Source of the DNA: Acidimicrobiia bacterium | GTDB lineage: Bacteria > Actinomycetota > Acidimicrobiia > IMCC26256 > JAMXLJ01 | DNA: 34,579 bases | Reading direction: 5' to 3' | Assembly: GCA_035651955.1 (NCBI GenBank) | Contig: DASRES010000013.1 | Span: 1-34,579 of the forward strand | In this document: positions 7,889 to 15,069 of the stretch, piece by piece | Position numbering within the stretch: position 1 is the stretch's first letter | How the letters are laid out: the number at the start of each line of letters is the position of its first letter | Notes under the pieces: generated by a model | What the model saw: only the letters and a program-made list of their open reading frames with translations | Told to the model about the DNA's origin: nothing | Database searches by the model: none | Made by a program: the position numbers and the translations under genes

Positions 7889-8785
7889 TCACCACAACGA
7901 GAGCTCCTCGACGGCGACGAGCGCGGCCTTGAGGCGGACGCGGGCCGCCTCCCGTGCGTCGAGCGGTGGCGCGGGCGCGGCCGTCGTGGCGACGGTCGGA
8001 CCCGCGGGCAGTGCCGCGACCGCGCCCAGCACCCCGGCGACGTCGCCGTGCGCCGGCCCGCCGTGCGCCGGGTCGCCGTGTGCCGGCTGCGGGCGCTCAC
8101 GCTCCGCCCTCGCGACCGACTCCGTGTAGACGGCGTGGGCCGACTCCCACAGCTCGTTCAGCGCGTCGAGCCAGTTCCCGAGCGCCTCGCCGTGCAGGCT
8201 CTGCAGCGCCAGGCGGGCCTCGGGCACGACGTAGTGCTCCCACAGCAGCATCCCGGGCGGGTCGCCCTCGATCGGTGACGGGTCGTCGTGCACGTCGTCC
8301 GGGTAGCCGGCGAGCCGGGCCGACGACCTCGCCTGCGCCTCGATCGCGGCCGCGACCGTCTGCTCGAGGGCACGTTGCCGCGCCTGCGCGCTGAGGCCGC
8401 CGTTGCGGTGGCGCACGTCGTCCGACAGCAGACGGGCGACCTCGAGCCAGTCGTCGAGCTCGGCGTCGGCACCGGCCTCGGCCAGCGCGAGCACGTGCTC
8501 GGCGACGCTCGGGTACGTCTCGAGGATCACCGCGCGGAACCGGCGCCGTCGCCGCTCCGCGGCGTGGTCATGGGCGCCGGCCGACGGACGCGCGACGGCG
8601 ACCACGGGTGCGGCCGCCGGCTCGACCTCCATGATCTCGTCCTCGACGATCTCGCCGTCGACGACGTCGTCCTCGGCGGGCTCCCAACCGTCAGCGGGCG
8701 CGCCGGGACGGTCGACGGCCTCGGTCAGGCCGCGCAGCCGTCGAAGGGCGCGCTCGCGCCACGGCCGTCTCGCGTGGTCGACCAC
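7889..8785 (-). CDS. Conserved-looking hypothetical protein between smpB and ssrA
   Basis: I do not recognise this 298-residue protein. The N-terminus is basic, an acidic run (DVVDGEIVEDEIMEVE) lies near 40-55, and the middle (about 85-240) is predicted mainly alpha-helical and rich in Ala, Glu and Trp. A PAHGDPAHGGPAHGD repeat near 245-260 leads to an Ala-rich helical end. There is no signal peptide or membrane segment. The start is a GTG at 8785 with only a weak purine stretch before it, and a start further in is possible. It lies between smpB and ssrA on the same strand, so it may be co-transcribed with the ribosome-rescue genes. A functional link is only inference. Confidence 0.65.
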   Translation of the reverse strand: MVDHARRPWRERALRRLRGLTEAVDRPGAPADGWEPAEDDVVDGEIVEDEIMEVEPAAAPVVAVARPSAGAHDHAAERRRRRFRAVILETYPSVAEHVLALAEAGADAELDDWLEVARLLSDDVRHRNGGLSAQARQRALEQTVAAAIEAQARSSARLAGYPDDVHDDPSPIEGDPPGMLLWEHYVVPEARLALQSLHGEALGNWLDALNELWESAHAVYTESVARAERERPQPAHGDPAHGGPAHGDVAGVLGAVAALPAGPTVATTAAPAPPLDAREAARVRLKAALVAVEELSLW

Positions 8786-8820
8786 CCCGTCTCATCGACC
8801 GCAATCGCCTTGGCTCCAGC

Positions 8821-8869
8821 GTTCATGCGTCGTTGGTCGTCGTACAGCAACGACGAGCGACGCATGAAC
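8821..8869 (-). promoter_or_regulatory. Competing inverted repeats downstream of smpB
   Basis: The outer arms GTTCATGCGTCG (8821-8832) and CGACGCATGAAC (8858-8869) are a perfect 12-bp dyad. Nested within is an alternative 8-bp stem, CGTCGTTG (8828-8835) with CAACGACG (8848-8855). The two stems share bases and are mutually exclusive in part. The element starts 9 nt after the smpB stop and ends 36 nt before the next gene. It could be a terminator, an attenuator or a processing site. Confidence 0.5.
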
Positions 8870-8877
8870 GTCAACGG

Positions 8878-9351
8878 CTACCCGCGGCCCCGGGCCTTCA
8901 GCTCCCGCTCGGCCTCGCGCTTCGCGTCGCGGGCTGCGATCGCCTGGCGCTTGTCGTAGCTGCGCTTGCCCCGTGCGAGCGCGAGCTCGACCTTGGCCCG
9001 CCCGTCCTTGAAGTACACGCGCAGGGGGACGAGCGTGACGCCCCGCTCATCCGTCTTGCGCGCGAGCTCGTCGATCTCGCCCCGGTGCAGCAGCAGCTTC
9101 CGCTTACGGACGGGGTCGTGCTCGGCGCGCGAGAACGCGTACGGCGACACGTGCATGCCGTGCAGGAACACCTCGCCGTTTTCGACGCGCGCGTAGGCGT
9201 CCTGCAGGTTGGCGCGACCGTCGCGGATCGACTTCACCTCCGCGCCCGCGAGCATGATGCCCGCCTCGTATGTGTCGAGCACGAGGTAGTCGTGTCGCGC
9301 GCGCCGGTTGGTGATGACGGTGCGGTCGCCGCGCTCGCGCTTGTCTGCCAT
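8878..9351 (-). CDS. smpB: SsrA-binding protein SmpB
   Basis: At 157 residues this is the usual SmpB length. It is the RNA-binding partner of tmRNA and delivers it to stalled ribosomes. Hallmarks are NRRARHDY near the N-terminus, GIMLAGAEVKSIRDGRANLQD (about 31-51), the HVSPY segment, and the basic C-terminal tail LARGKRSYDKRQAIAARDAKRE that enters the empty mRNA channel. A TAGCGT box lies 11 nt before the ATG on the minus strand. The ssrA gene lies downstream on the same strand, with one unknown gene between. Confidence 0.97.
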   Translation of the reverse strand: MADKRERGDRTVITNRRARHDYLVLDTYEAGIMLAGAEVKSIRDGRANLQDAYARVENGEVFLHGMHVSPYAFSRAEHDPVRKRKLLLHRGEIDELARKTDERGVTLVPLRVYFKDGRAKVELALARGKRSYDKRQAIAARDAKREAERELKARGRG

Positions 9352-9375
9352 GACGACGACCGACGCTACTAGCGG

Positions 9376-10350
9376 CTACGAGCGCGGCAGCCCCAGCAAA
9401 CGTGAAGCTTCGGGAGCAGACGCGACCGGGCGTCCGACCTCCGCGCACAGCTTCGCCGCGCGACGGACCGCGTCGACGTTCGGTCCGCCGTCCTGGTCGT
9501 CCTCCAGCCCGACGCGCAGGTGGCCGCCCTGCTCCAGCGCGAGCCGGGCGACGGGCGTGTCGAACACGTTGCCGCCGAGCACCGCGACCGCCCACGGTAT
9601 GTCGCGCGCCCCGAGCATCGAGACGTACATCGCGAGAGCCTCCGCGGTCGGCGGCGCACCCCACAGCGGCAACGCGTCCGGCCCGCCGAGGAACGCGCCA
9701 CCCGAGAAGTAGAACTTGACCAACGTCCCGGCCGGCAGCGCGCCCGCGTCGTAGTACGCGAGCACGACGCGCAGGAACCCGGGCTCGTAGCACGCGACGC
9801 TCGGACCGAGCCGCAGACGCGCGCACACGTCGAGGACGTACCGGATGTCGCGGAACGTGTTGGTGTACACGTAGTCGGACTCGGGTGGCAGCCCGTCCGC
9901 TCCGGTGCCGCCGAGGTTGACCGAGCCGGTGTCCGCGAACCCCGCTCGGATCAGGCCCTCGTCGGCGAGGATCTCGATGTGCCGGTAGCGGTCGGCCATC
10001 GTGGGACCCAGCCCGCTCGTCGGGTACAGGATCGCGTCGGGCCGCTCGCGCAGCACCGCGCGGTACGCCTGCGCGTACGCCTCGGCGTTCTGCTCCGCCG
10101 GCGCGCGCATGTCGTGGCTGTGCGTGTGCACGACCGTCGCACCCGCGTCGATGCACGCGATCGCGTCCGCGGCGAGCTCGTCGGGCATGACGGGCACGAT
10201 CGGGTTGCGTTCCCGGCGGGTCACGCCGTTGAGCGCGGCCTCGATGACGACGGGCGTCCCGTCGATGTCCTCGATCACGGCGTCCTCGCTCACGGTGTCC
10301 TCGCTCACGGCGTCCTCGATCACGGCGTCCTCGATCACGGTGTCGGCCAT
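9376..10350 (-). CDS. BKACE-family (DUF849) beta-keto acid cleavage enzyme
   Basis: This 324-residue protein belongs to the family of the 3-keto-5-aminohexanoate cleavage enzyme, which uses zinc to condense a beta-keto acid with acetyl-CoA. The opening strand VVIEAALNGV (about 33-42) and the metal-binding VVHTHSHD (His-x-His) are present, followed by TIM-barrel segments such as YPTSGLG and the C-terminal GLEDDQDGG. The substrate is unknown. The first 30 residues are an unusual xVxED repeat not expected in the family. The start at 10350 is preferred: the longer frame would run into the divergent gene that starts at 10370. A GATACT box lies 6 nt upstream. Confidence 0.85.
   Translation of the reverse strand: MADTVIEDAVIEDAVSEDTVSEDAVIEDIDGTPVVIEAALNGVTRRERNPIVPVMPDELAADAIACIDAGATVVHTHSHDMRAPAEQNAEAYAQAYRAVLRERPDAILYPTSGLGPTMADRYRHIEILADEGLIRAGFADTGSVNLGGTGADGLPPESDYVYTNTFRDIRYVLDVCARLRLGPSVACYEPGFLRVVLAYYDAGALPAGTLVKFYFSGGAFLGGPDALPLWGAPPTAEALAMYVSMLGARDIPWAVAVLGGNVFDTPVARLALEQGGHLRVGLEDDQDGGPNVDAVRRAAKLCAEVGRPVASAPEASRLLGLPRS
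10267..10341 (-). repeat. 15-bp tandem repeat (5 copies) in the N-terminus of the BKACE gene
   Basis: Five units of GTCCTCG(A/C)TCACGG(C/T) follow each other without gaps and encode five copies of an acidic pentapeptide (T/A)V(I/S)ED right after Met-Ala-Asp. The unit length is a multiple of three, so copy number could change without a frameshift. Confidence 0.85.
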
Positions 10351-10369
10351 GGTGGCAGTATCACCGCGC

Positions 10370-11302
10370 ATGCGGACCCGTGTCACCGAGCTCCTCGGCG
10401 TCGAGCACCCGATCATCCAGGCGCCCATGGGCTACATCGCCCGCGCGCAGCTCGCGTCGGCGGTCTCCAACGCCGGCGCGATGGGGATCATCGAGACGTC
10501 GTCTGGCCGGCTCGACGAGGTGCGCGACGAGATCCGCACGATGCGCGACCTCACCGACAAGCCGTTCGGCGTCAACATCGCGCAGCTGTTCGTACGCGAT
10601 CCGTCGATCGTCGACTTCGTCGTCGACAACGGCATCCGGTTCGTCACGACGTCGGCCGGCGATCCCACCCGGTACACGACGCTGCTGAAGGAGGCCGGCC
10701 TCACCGTGTTCCACGTCGTGCCGACGTTGCGCGCCGCGCTCAAAGCCGTCGGCGCGGGGGTGGACGGGCTCGTCGCGGAAGGCGGCGAGGGCGGCGGCTT
10801 CAAGAACCCGCGCGACGTGTCGAGCATGGTCCTGATCCCGCTCGTGTGCTCGAAGGTCGACGTGCCGGTCGTCGCCGCCGGTGGCATCGCGGACGGGCGC
10901 TCGATGGCCGCCGCGATGGCGCTGGGCGCCGAGGGCGTGCAGATGGGGACACGCATGGTCTCGGCCGAGGAGTCGCCCGTGCACGCGAACTACAAGCAGC
11001 TCGTGATCGACTCGGCCGAGACCGACACCGTCTTCCTCAACCGCTTCTCGCGACCCGGCTTCCGGGTGTTGCGCACCGCGTACAGCGAGGCGCTCGAGCG
11101 TGACGAGTCGGTGTCGCTCGGTGAGCTCGCGCGCATCCTCGACCTGTACTTCAACGGCAACCTCGAGGGTGGGTTCGCGTTCGGCGGTCAGGTCGCCGGA
11201 CGCATCGACCGCGTCCGGCCCGTCCGCGAGATCATCGAGACGACGGTGGCCGAGTGTCGTGACGTGCTCGTCGCGCTCGGCAAGCGCGCGGCCGAGGAGT
11301 GA
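10370..11302 (+). CDS. Nitronate monooxygenase-like flavoprotein
   Basis: This 310-residue FMN-dependent TIM barrel belongs to the nitronate monooxygenase / 2-nitropropane dioxygenase family. It begins with the typical HPIIQAPMG (13-21) and has FGVNIAQLF, the EGGEGGGF segment, AAGGIADGRSMAAAMALGAEGVQMGTRM (phosphate-binding for FMN) and a candidate active-site His in FHVVPT. The cytoplasmic role may be oxidation of alkyl nitronates, or enoyl reduction as in related flavoenzymes. It starts only 19 bp from the divergent BKACE gene, and its stop overlaps the next GTG by 4 nt, so it is probably co-transcribed with the methyltransferase. Confidence 0.88.
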   Translation: MRTRVTELLGVEHPIIQAPMGYIARAQLASAVSNAGAMGIIETSSGRLDEVRDEIRTMRDLTDKPFGVNIAQLFVRDPSIVDFVVDNGIRFVTTSAGDPTRYTTLLKEAGLTVFHVVPTLRAALKAVGAGVDGLVAEGGEGGGFKNPRDVSSMVLIPLVCSKVDVPVVAAGGIADGRSMAAAMALGAEGVQMGTRMVSAEESPVHANYKQLVIDSAETDTVFLNRFSRPGFRVLRTAYSEALERDESVSLGELARILDLYFNGNLEGGFAFGGQVAGRIDRVRPVREIIETTVAECRDVLVALGKRAAEE

Positions 11303-11877
11303 GCGCGCACGAGCACGGGCGCGCGCACGGTCGGGCGCACGGCTTCGACACGGAGGCCGAGGCCGCCCGGCTCGAGCGCGAAGCAGAAGGCCTGCTCGAC
11401 GAGGTCGAGCGCGCGGCGGCGCTGCTCGCCGGCGCGGCCGGGCGGCGCGGCGTCGACGTCCGTCGCGTGCTCGACATCGGCTGCGGTCCGGGCGTCGCGA
11501 CGTGCGTCCTCGCCCAGCAGTTCCGCTCGGCGACCGTCGTCGCCGTCGACTCGTCACCGACGATGCTCGAGCACGCGGCCGCGCGTGCCGCACGGCTCGG
11601 ACCCGCGGCACGGGTCGAGACGCGACGCGTCGACCTCCCCGATGCGGTCGACACACTTGGGCGCGCGGACGTTGCATGGGCGTCGATGGTGCTGCACCAC
11701 GTCGGCGACGAGCGCGCCGTGCTGCGCGCGCTCCGCGAGCTGCTCGTGCCGAGCGGCCTCCTCGCGGTCGTCGAGCACGCGCCCATGCGCGACGCGCTCC
11801 ACGACTCCGACTTCGTGCTCCTCGGCGACGAGCCGCTCGGCGACACACGCCGGCTCTCGGTCGCGGCCCCCGCCTGA
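11299..11877 (+). CDS. SAM-dependent class I methyltransferase
   Basis: The protein has 192 residues and a Rossmann methyltransferase fold: motif I VLDIGCGPGVAT (about 55-66), the acidic end of beta2 in VVAVDSSPTML, the motif IV region ADVAWASMVLHHV, and LRELLVPSGLLAVVEH. The substrate is unknown. The first 15 residues are His-rich (HEHGRAHGRAHG), a possible metal-binding tail. The start GTG overlaps the stop of the preceding flavoprotein gene (GTGA), which suggests translational coupling. Confidence 0.88.
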   Translation: MSAHEHGRAHGRAHGFDTEAEAARLEREAEGLLDEVERAAALLAGAAGRRGVDVRRVLDIGCGPGVATCVLAQQFRSATVVAVDSSPTMLEHAAARAARLGPAARVETRRVDLPDAVDTLGRADVAWASMVLHHVGDERAVLRALRELLVPSGLLAVVEHAPMRDALHDSDFVLLGDEPLGDTRRLSVAAPA

Positions 11878-11935
11878 CCTGCGCGTAGAGTCCCGTCCCG
11901 CCCGTGACGTCAGGTGACCACGGAGGTCCGTCTCG

Positions 11936-14242
11936 ATGCCCGCTTCCGGTTCGATCCTCGGCAACGCCGTGCGACGCCGCGAGGATCCCGGCATCCTGCG
12001 CGGCGAGACGCGCTACTTCGACGATCTGCAGCTGCCCGACCTGCTGCACGTGGTGTTCGTGCGCTCGACGATCGCCCACGCCCGGATCACCGAGGTCGAC
12101 ACGAGCGAGGCGGCCCGGATGCCGGGCGTCGCCGCCGTGTACGCGGCCGCCGACCTCGACCTCGCGCCCGTGCAGGGCTTCGTGATGCTGCCGCCGGTGT
12201 TCGCGCGTCCGCCGCTCGCGTCCGAGGTCGTCCGCTTCGTGGGCGACATCGTCGCGGTCGTCGCCGCGGAGACGCGCGCGCAGGCGACGGACGCGGCCGA
12301 GGCCGTGATCGCCGACTACGACCCCCTGCCGGTGGTGGTCGACCCGGAAGCGGGCCTCGCGGACGACGCGCCCGTCCTGTTCCCGGACCACGGGTCGAAC
12401 GTCGCGATGACGTTCGACTTCGGCGACGACCCGAACCTGCTCGACGGCGCGGATGTCGTCGTGAAGGGCCGGTTCGTCAACCAGCGCGTCGCCGCGATCC
12501 CGATGGAGCCCAACGGGATCGTGGTCGACCCGCGGCCGGCCGACGGGGTCGACCTCACCGTCTGGGCGCCGACGCAGGCACCGTTCGGCGTGCGCGACCC
12601 GCTCGCCGCCGCGCTCGGTCTCGACACGGACAAGGTGCGCGTGATCGCGCCCGCCGTCGGCGGAGGGTTCGGCGCCAAGACCGGCTTGTACGTCGAGTAC
12701 GTGATCGCCGCCACGATCGCACGCGCGCTCGGCCGTCCGGTGAAGTGGGCGGAGACGCGCTCCGAGAACCTGCTCGCGATGGTGCAGGGTCGCGCGCAGA
12801 TCCAGTACGTCGAGATGGGTCTCAAGCGCGACGGCACGATCGTCGCGGTGAAGGCCGACATCGTCGGTGACGCGGGTGCGTACCCGAGCACCGGCGCGTT
12901 CCTCCCGTACCTCACGCGCATGATGGGGCAGGGCGTCTACCGCATCCCGAAGGTGCAGGTGACGTCGCGCAGCATCGCGACCAACACGACACCCGTCGCC
13001 GCGTACCGCGGTGCGGGCCGTCCGGAGGCGACCGCGTTCCTCGAGCGCATCGTGGACATCGCGGCCGACGAGCTCGACATCGACCCGGTCGAGATCCGCC
13101 GGCGGAACTTCCTCCAGCCGGACGACTTCCCGCTCACGACGGCGACGGGCGCGAACTACGACGTCGGCGACTACGAGAAGGCGCTCGACGAGGCGATCCG
13201 CATCGCTCGCTACGACGAGCTGCGCGCCGAGCAGCGCGCGCGACGCGAGCGCCGCGACGTGAAGCAGCTCGGCATCGGTGTGTCCGCGTACGTCGAGGTG
13301 ACCGCGGGTGGCCTGTTCCAGGAGTTCGGATCGGTCGAGGTGCACGACGACGGCACGGTGACGGCCGCGGTCGGGACGTCCGCGCACGGCCAGGGTCACG
13401 AGACGGCGTTCTCGATGATCGTCGCCGACATGCTCGGCGTCCCGATGGAGTCGGTGCGCGTCGTGCAGTCCGACACCGCGCTGGTGCCGCGGGGGAGCGG
13501 CACGATGGGCTCGCGGTCACTGCAGACGGCCGGCAGCGCGCTGTTCCAGGCGAGCGAGGCGGTGCTCGACAAGGCGAAGCAGCTCGCGGCGCACCTGCTC
13601 GAGGCGAACGCCGACGACATCGTCCTCACCGACGACGGCCGGCTGGGCGTGGCGGGTGTGCCGGCGTCCGCGCTGTCGTGGGCCGAGCTGTCGGCCGCGG
13701 CGAACGACCCGTCGAAGCGGCCCGACGGGATGGAGCCCGCGCTCGCCGTCGCGCTCGACTTCAACCAGGGCGAGGCCTCGTACCCGTTCGGCGTGCACGT
13801 CGCGGTCGTCGAGGTGGACACCGAGACCGGCCGCGTCGAGCTCCTCCGGCACGTCGCGGTCGACGACTGCGGCCGCGTGCTCAACCCGCTGCTGACCCGC
13901 GGCCAGGTGCACGGTGGCGTCGCGCAGGGCGCGGCGCAAGCGCTCTTCGAGGGCGTCGTCTTCGACGAGGACGGCAACCCGCTCACCGCCAACCTCATGG
14001 ACTACGCGATGCCGAGCGCGGCGGAGCTGCCGAGCTTCGAGACCACGCACACCGAGACTCCCACACCGCTCAACCCGCTCGGCGCGAAGGGCATCGGCGA
14101 GTCCGGGACGATCGGGTCGACGCCCGCGGTGCAGAACGCCGTCGTCGACGCGCTCTCGTACCTCGGCATCCGTCATCTCGACATGCCGGCGACGCCCGAG
14201 CGCGTGTGGCGCGCGATCGAGTCCGCTCGCGTGTCGTCGTGA
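11936..14242 (+). CDS. Stand-alone molybdenum hydroxylase large subunit (form II CoxL-like)
   Basis: The protein has 768 residues and matches the molybdopterin-binding large subunit of the xanthine dehydrogenase / CO dehydrogenase family. It opens with RREDPGILRGETRYFDD. It carries VGGGFGAKTG, the loop AYRGAGR (356-362), which is the form II type and not the AYxCSFR of true CO dehydrogenases, and GAKGIGESGT with catalytic Glu722. The FAD-binding medium subunit and the 2Fe-2S small subunit are not next to it, although these usually share an operon. The substrate is unknown and is probably an aldehyde or N-heterocycle. A GGAGG ribosome binding site lies before the ATG. Its TGA overlaps the next gene's GTG (GTGA). 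Confidence 0.93.
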   Translation: MPASGSILGNAVRRREDPGILRGETRYFDDLQLPDLLHVVFVRSTIAHARITEVDTSEAARMPGVAAVYAAADLDLAPVQGFVMLPPVFARPPLASEVVRFVGDIVAVVAAETRAQATDAAEAVIADYDPLPVVVDPEAGLADDAPVLFPDHGSNVAMTFDFGDDPNLLDGADVVVKGRFVNQRVAAIPMEPNGIVVDPRPADGVDLTVWAPTQAPFGVRDPLAAALGLDTDKVRVIAPAVGGGFGAKTGLYVEYVIAATIARALGRPVKWAETRSENLLAMVQGRAQIQYVEMGLKRDGTIVAVKADIVGDAGAYPSTGAFLPYLTRMMGQGVYRIPKVQVTSRSIATNTTPVAAYRGAGRPEATAFLERIVDIAADELDIDPVEIRRRNFLQPDDFPLTTATGANYDVGDYEKALDEAIRIARYDELRAEQRARRERRDVKQLGIGVSAYVEVTAGGLFQEFGSVEVHDDGTVTAAVGTSAHGQGHETAFSMIVADMLGVPMESVRVVQSDTALVPRGSGTMGSRSLQTAGSALFQASEAVLDKAKQLAAHLLEANADDIVLTDDGRLGVAGVPASALSWAELSAAANDPSKRPDGMEPALAVALDFNQGEASYPFGVHVAVVEVDTETGRVELLRHVAVDDCGRVLNPLLTRGQVHGGVAQGAAQALFEGVVFDEDGNPLTANLMDYAMPSAAELPSFETTHTETPTPLNPLGAKGIGESGTIGSTPAVQNAVVDALSYLGIRHLDMPATPERVWRAIESARVSS

Positions 14243-14694
14243 CCGGGCGGTCTGCGTTCGCGCGGCCGACGTTGCGGCTGTCGGTGCGCCAGTACGAGAC
14301 GATCGTCGGCCACTGCTACGACGGTCTCCCCGACGAGGCGTGCGGCCTCCTCGGCGGTGCTGTCACCGAGGACGGCGAGCCGACCGGGTTGGTCACGAGC
14401 GTCTACCCGGCCCGCAACGCGGACGCGTCGGCACGGACGTACACCGTCGACTCGCGCGACATGATCCGCGCGCTGCGCGACGCCGAGGGTGCAGGCGGCG
14501 CGCTGGTCGGCGTGTGGCACTCGCACACCCACACCGACGCGTACCCGTCGGACACCGACGTCCGCCAGGCCGCGGAGCCGGGCTGGGTGTACGTGATCGT
14601 GTCGCTGAAGGACGGCGCGCCCGTCCTGCGCGCCTACCGCATCCGCGACGGCGAGATCCGCGAGACCCAGGTCGTGGTGGAGATGCGGCACTGA
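14239..14694 (+). CDS. mec: JAMM/MPN+ metallopeptidase (Mec+-like)
   Basis: The protein has 151 residues. It has the full zinc JAMM signature: Glu33 in DEACGLL and His94-x-His96-x7-Ser104-x2-Asp107. In Mycobacterium tuberculosis the homologue Mec (Rv1334) hydrolyses CysO-cysteine to release cysteine and free CysO. The next two genes here are cysO and cysM, so the same role is very likely. The start is a GTG overlapping the stop of the CoxL-like gene. The 3' end forms one arm of a strong hairpin. Confidence 0.92.
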   Translation: MTGRSAFARPTLRLSVRQYETIVGHCYDGLPDEACGLLGGAVTEDGEPTGLVTSVYPARNADASARTYTVDSRDMIRALRDAEGAGGALVGVWHSHTHTDAYPSDTDVRQAAEPGWVYVIVSLKDGAPVLRAYRIRDGEIRETQVVVEMRH

Positions 14695-14723
14695 CTGACG
14701 CTTTCCGTCGGTCAGTGCCGCAT
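14683..14723 (+). terminator. 18-bp hairpin at the end of the JAMM gene
   Basis: ATGCGGCACTGACTGACG (14683-14700) pairs with CGTCGGTCAGTGCCGCAT (14706-14723) over 18 bp with a single G-U pair and a 5-nt loop CTTTC. The upper arm includes the stop codon. It is followed by CTTCGTAATT, not by a clean T run. It probably separates the upstream transcript from the cysO promoter 30 nt further on. Confidence 0.65.
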
Positions 14724-14755
14724 CTTCGTAATTCCGACCGTCCGGGTCAGGCTTG

Positions 14756-14768
14756 TAGCATGGGGACC
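14756..14768 (+). promoter_or_regulatory. Leaderless -10 box of cysO
   Basis: TAGCAT at 14756-14761 stands 7 nt before the ATG at 14769. TTCCGA at 14732-14737 (18-nt spacer) may be a weak -35. The box overlaps the other in-frame ATG at 14760, so it favours 14769 as the start. Confidence 0.5.
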
Positions 14769-15044
14769 ATGCCGGTCGAGGTTCGTCTGCCCACATTGCT
14801 GCGCCCGCACGCCGGGGGCGCGGCGAGCGTGGAGGCGCAGGGTGCGACGGTCGGCGAGGTCGTCGCCGACCTCACGAAGCGCTACCCGGGGCTGTCCGGC
14901 CAGGTCGTCGACGCCGACGGCGGGCTGCACAAGTTCGTCAACGTGTACCGCAACGACGACGACATCCGGTACCTCGACCAGCTCGACACGAAGGTCGACG
15001 ACGGCGACGTGATCTCGATCCTCCCGGCCGTCGCCGGCGGGTAG
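14769..15044 (+). CDS. cysO: Sulfur-carrier protein CysO (ThiS/MoaD family)
   Basis: This 91-residue beta-grasp protein ends in AVAGG, with the C-terminal Gly-Gly that is thiocarboxylated. The opening strand VEVRLPTLLRPHAGG and FVNVYRNDDDIRYL are typical of CysO. The thiocarboxylate donates sulfur to the aminoacrylate bound in CysM, giving a CysO-cysteine adduct that the JAMM peptidase cleaves. The JAMM gene precedes it and cysM follows 25 nt downstream. An alternative start at 14760 would add three residues. Confidence 0.93.
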   Translation: MPVEVRLPTLLRPHAGGAASVEAQGATVGEVVADLTKRYPGLSGQVVDADGGLHKFVNVYRNDDDIRYLDQLDTKVDDGDVISILPAVAGG

Positions 15045-15069
15045 CCGGCACCGCGCCGGCGGTGCGCGC

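Noticed and set aside
10351-10428. Longer N-terminus for the BKACE gene
   Set aside because: It would overlap the start of the divergent flavoprotein gene, and the extra residues do not resemble the family.
10361-13399. Minus-strand open frame of about 1000 codons across the flavoprotein, methyltransferase and CoxL-like genes
   Set aside because: Low-complexity composition, no recognisable domain, and it opposes three well-supported genes.
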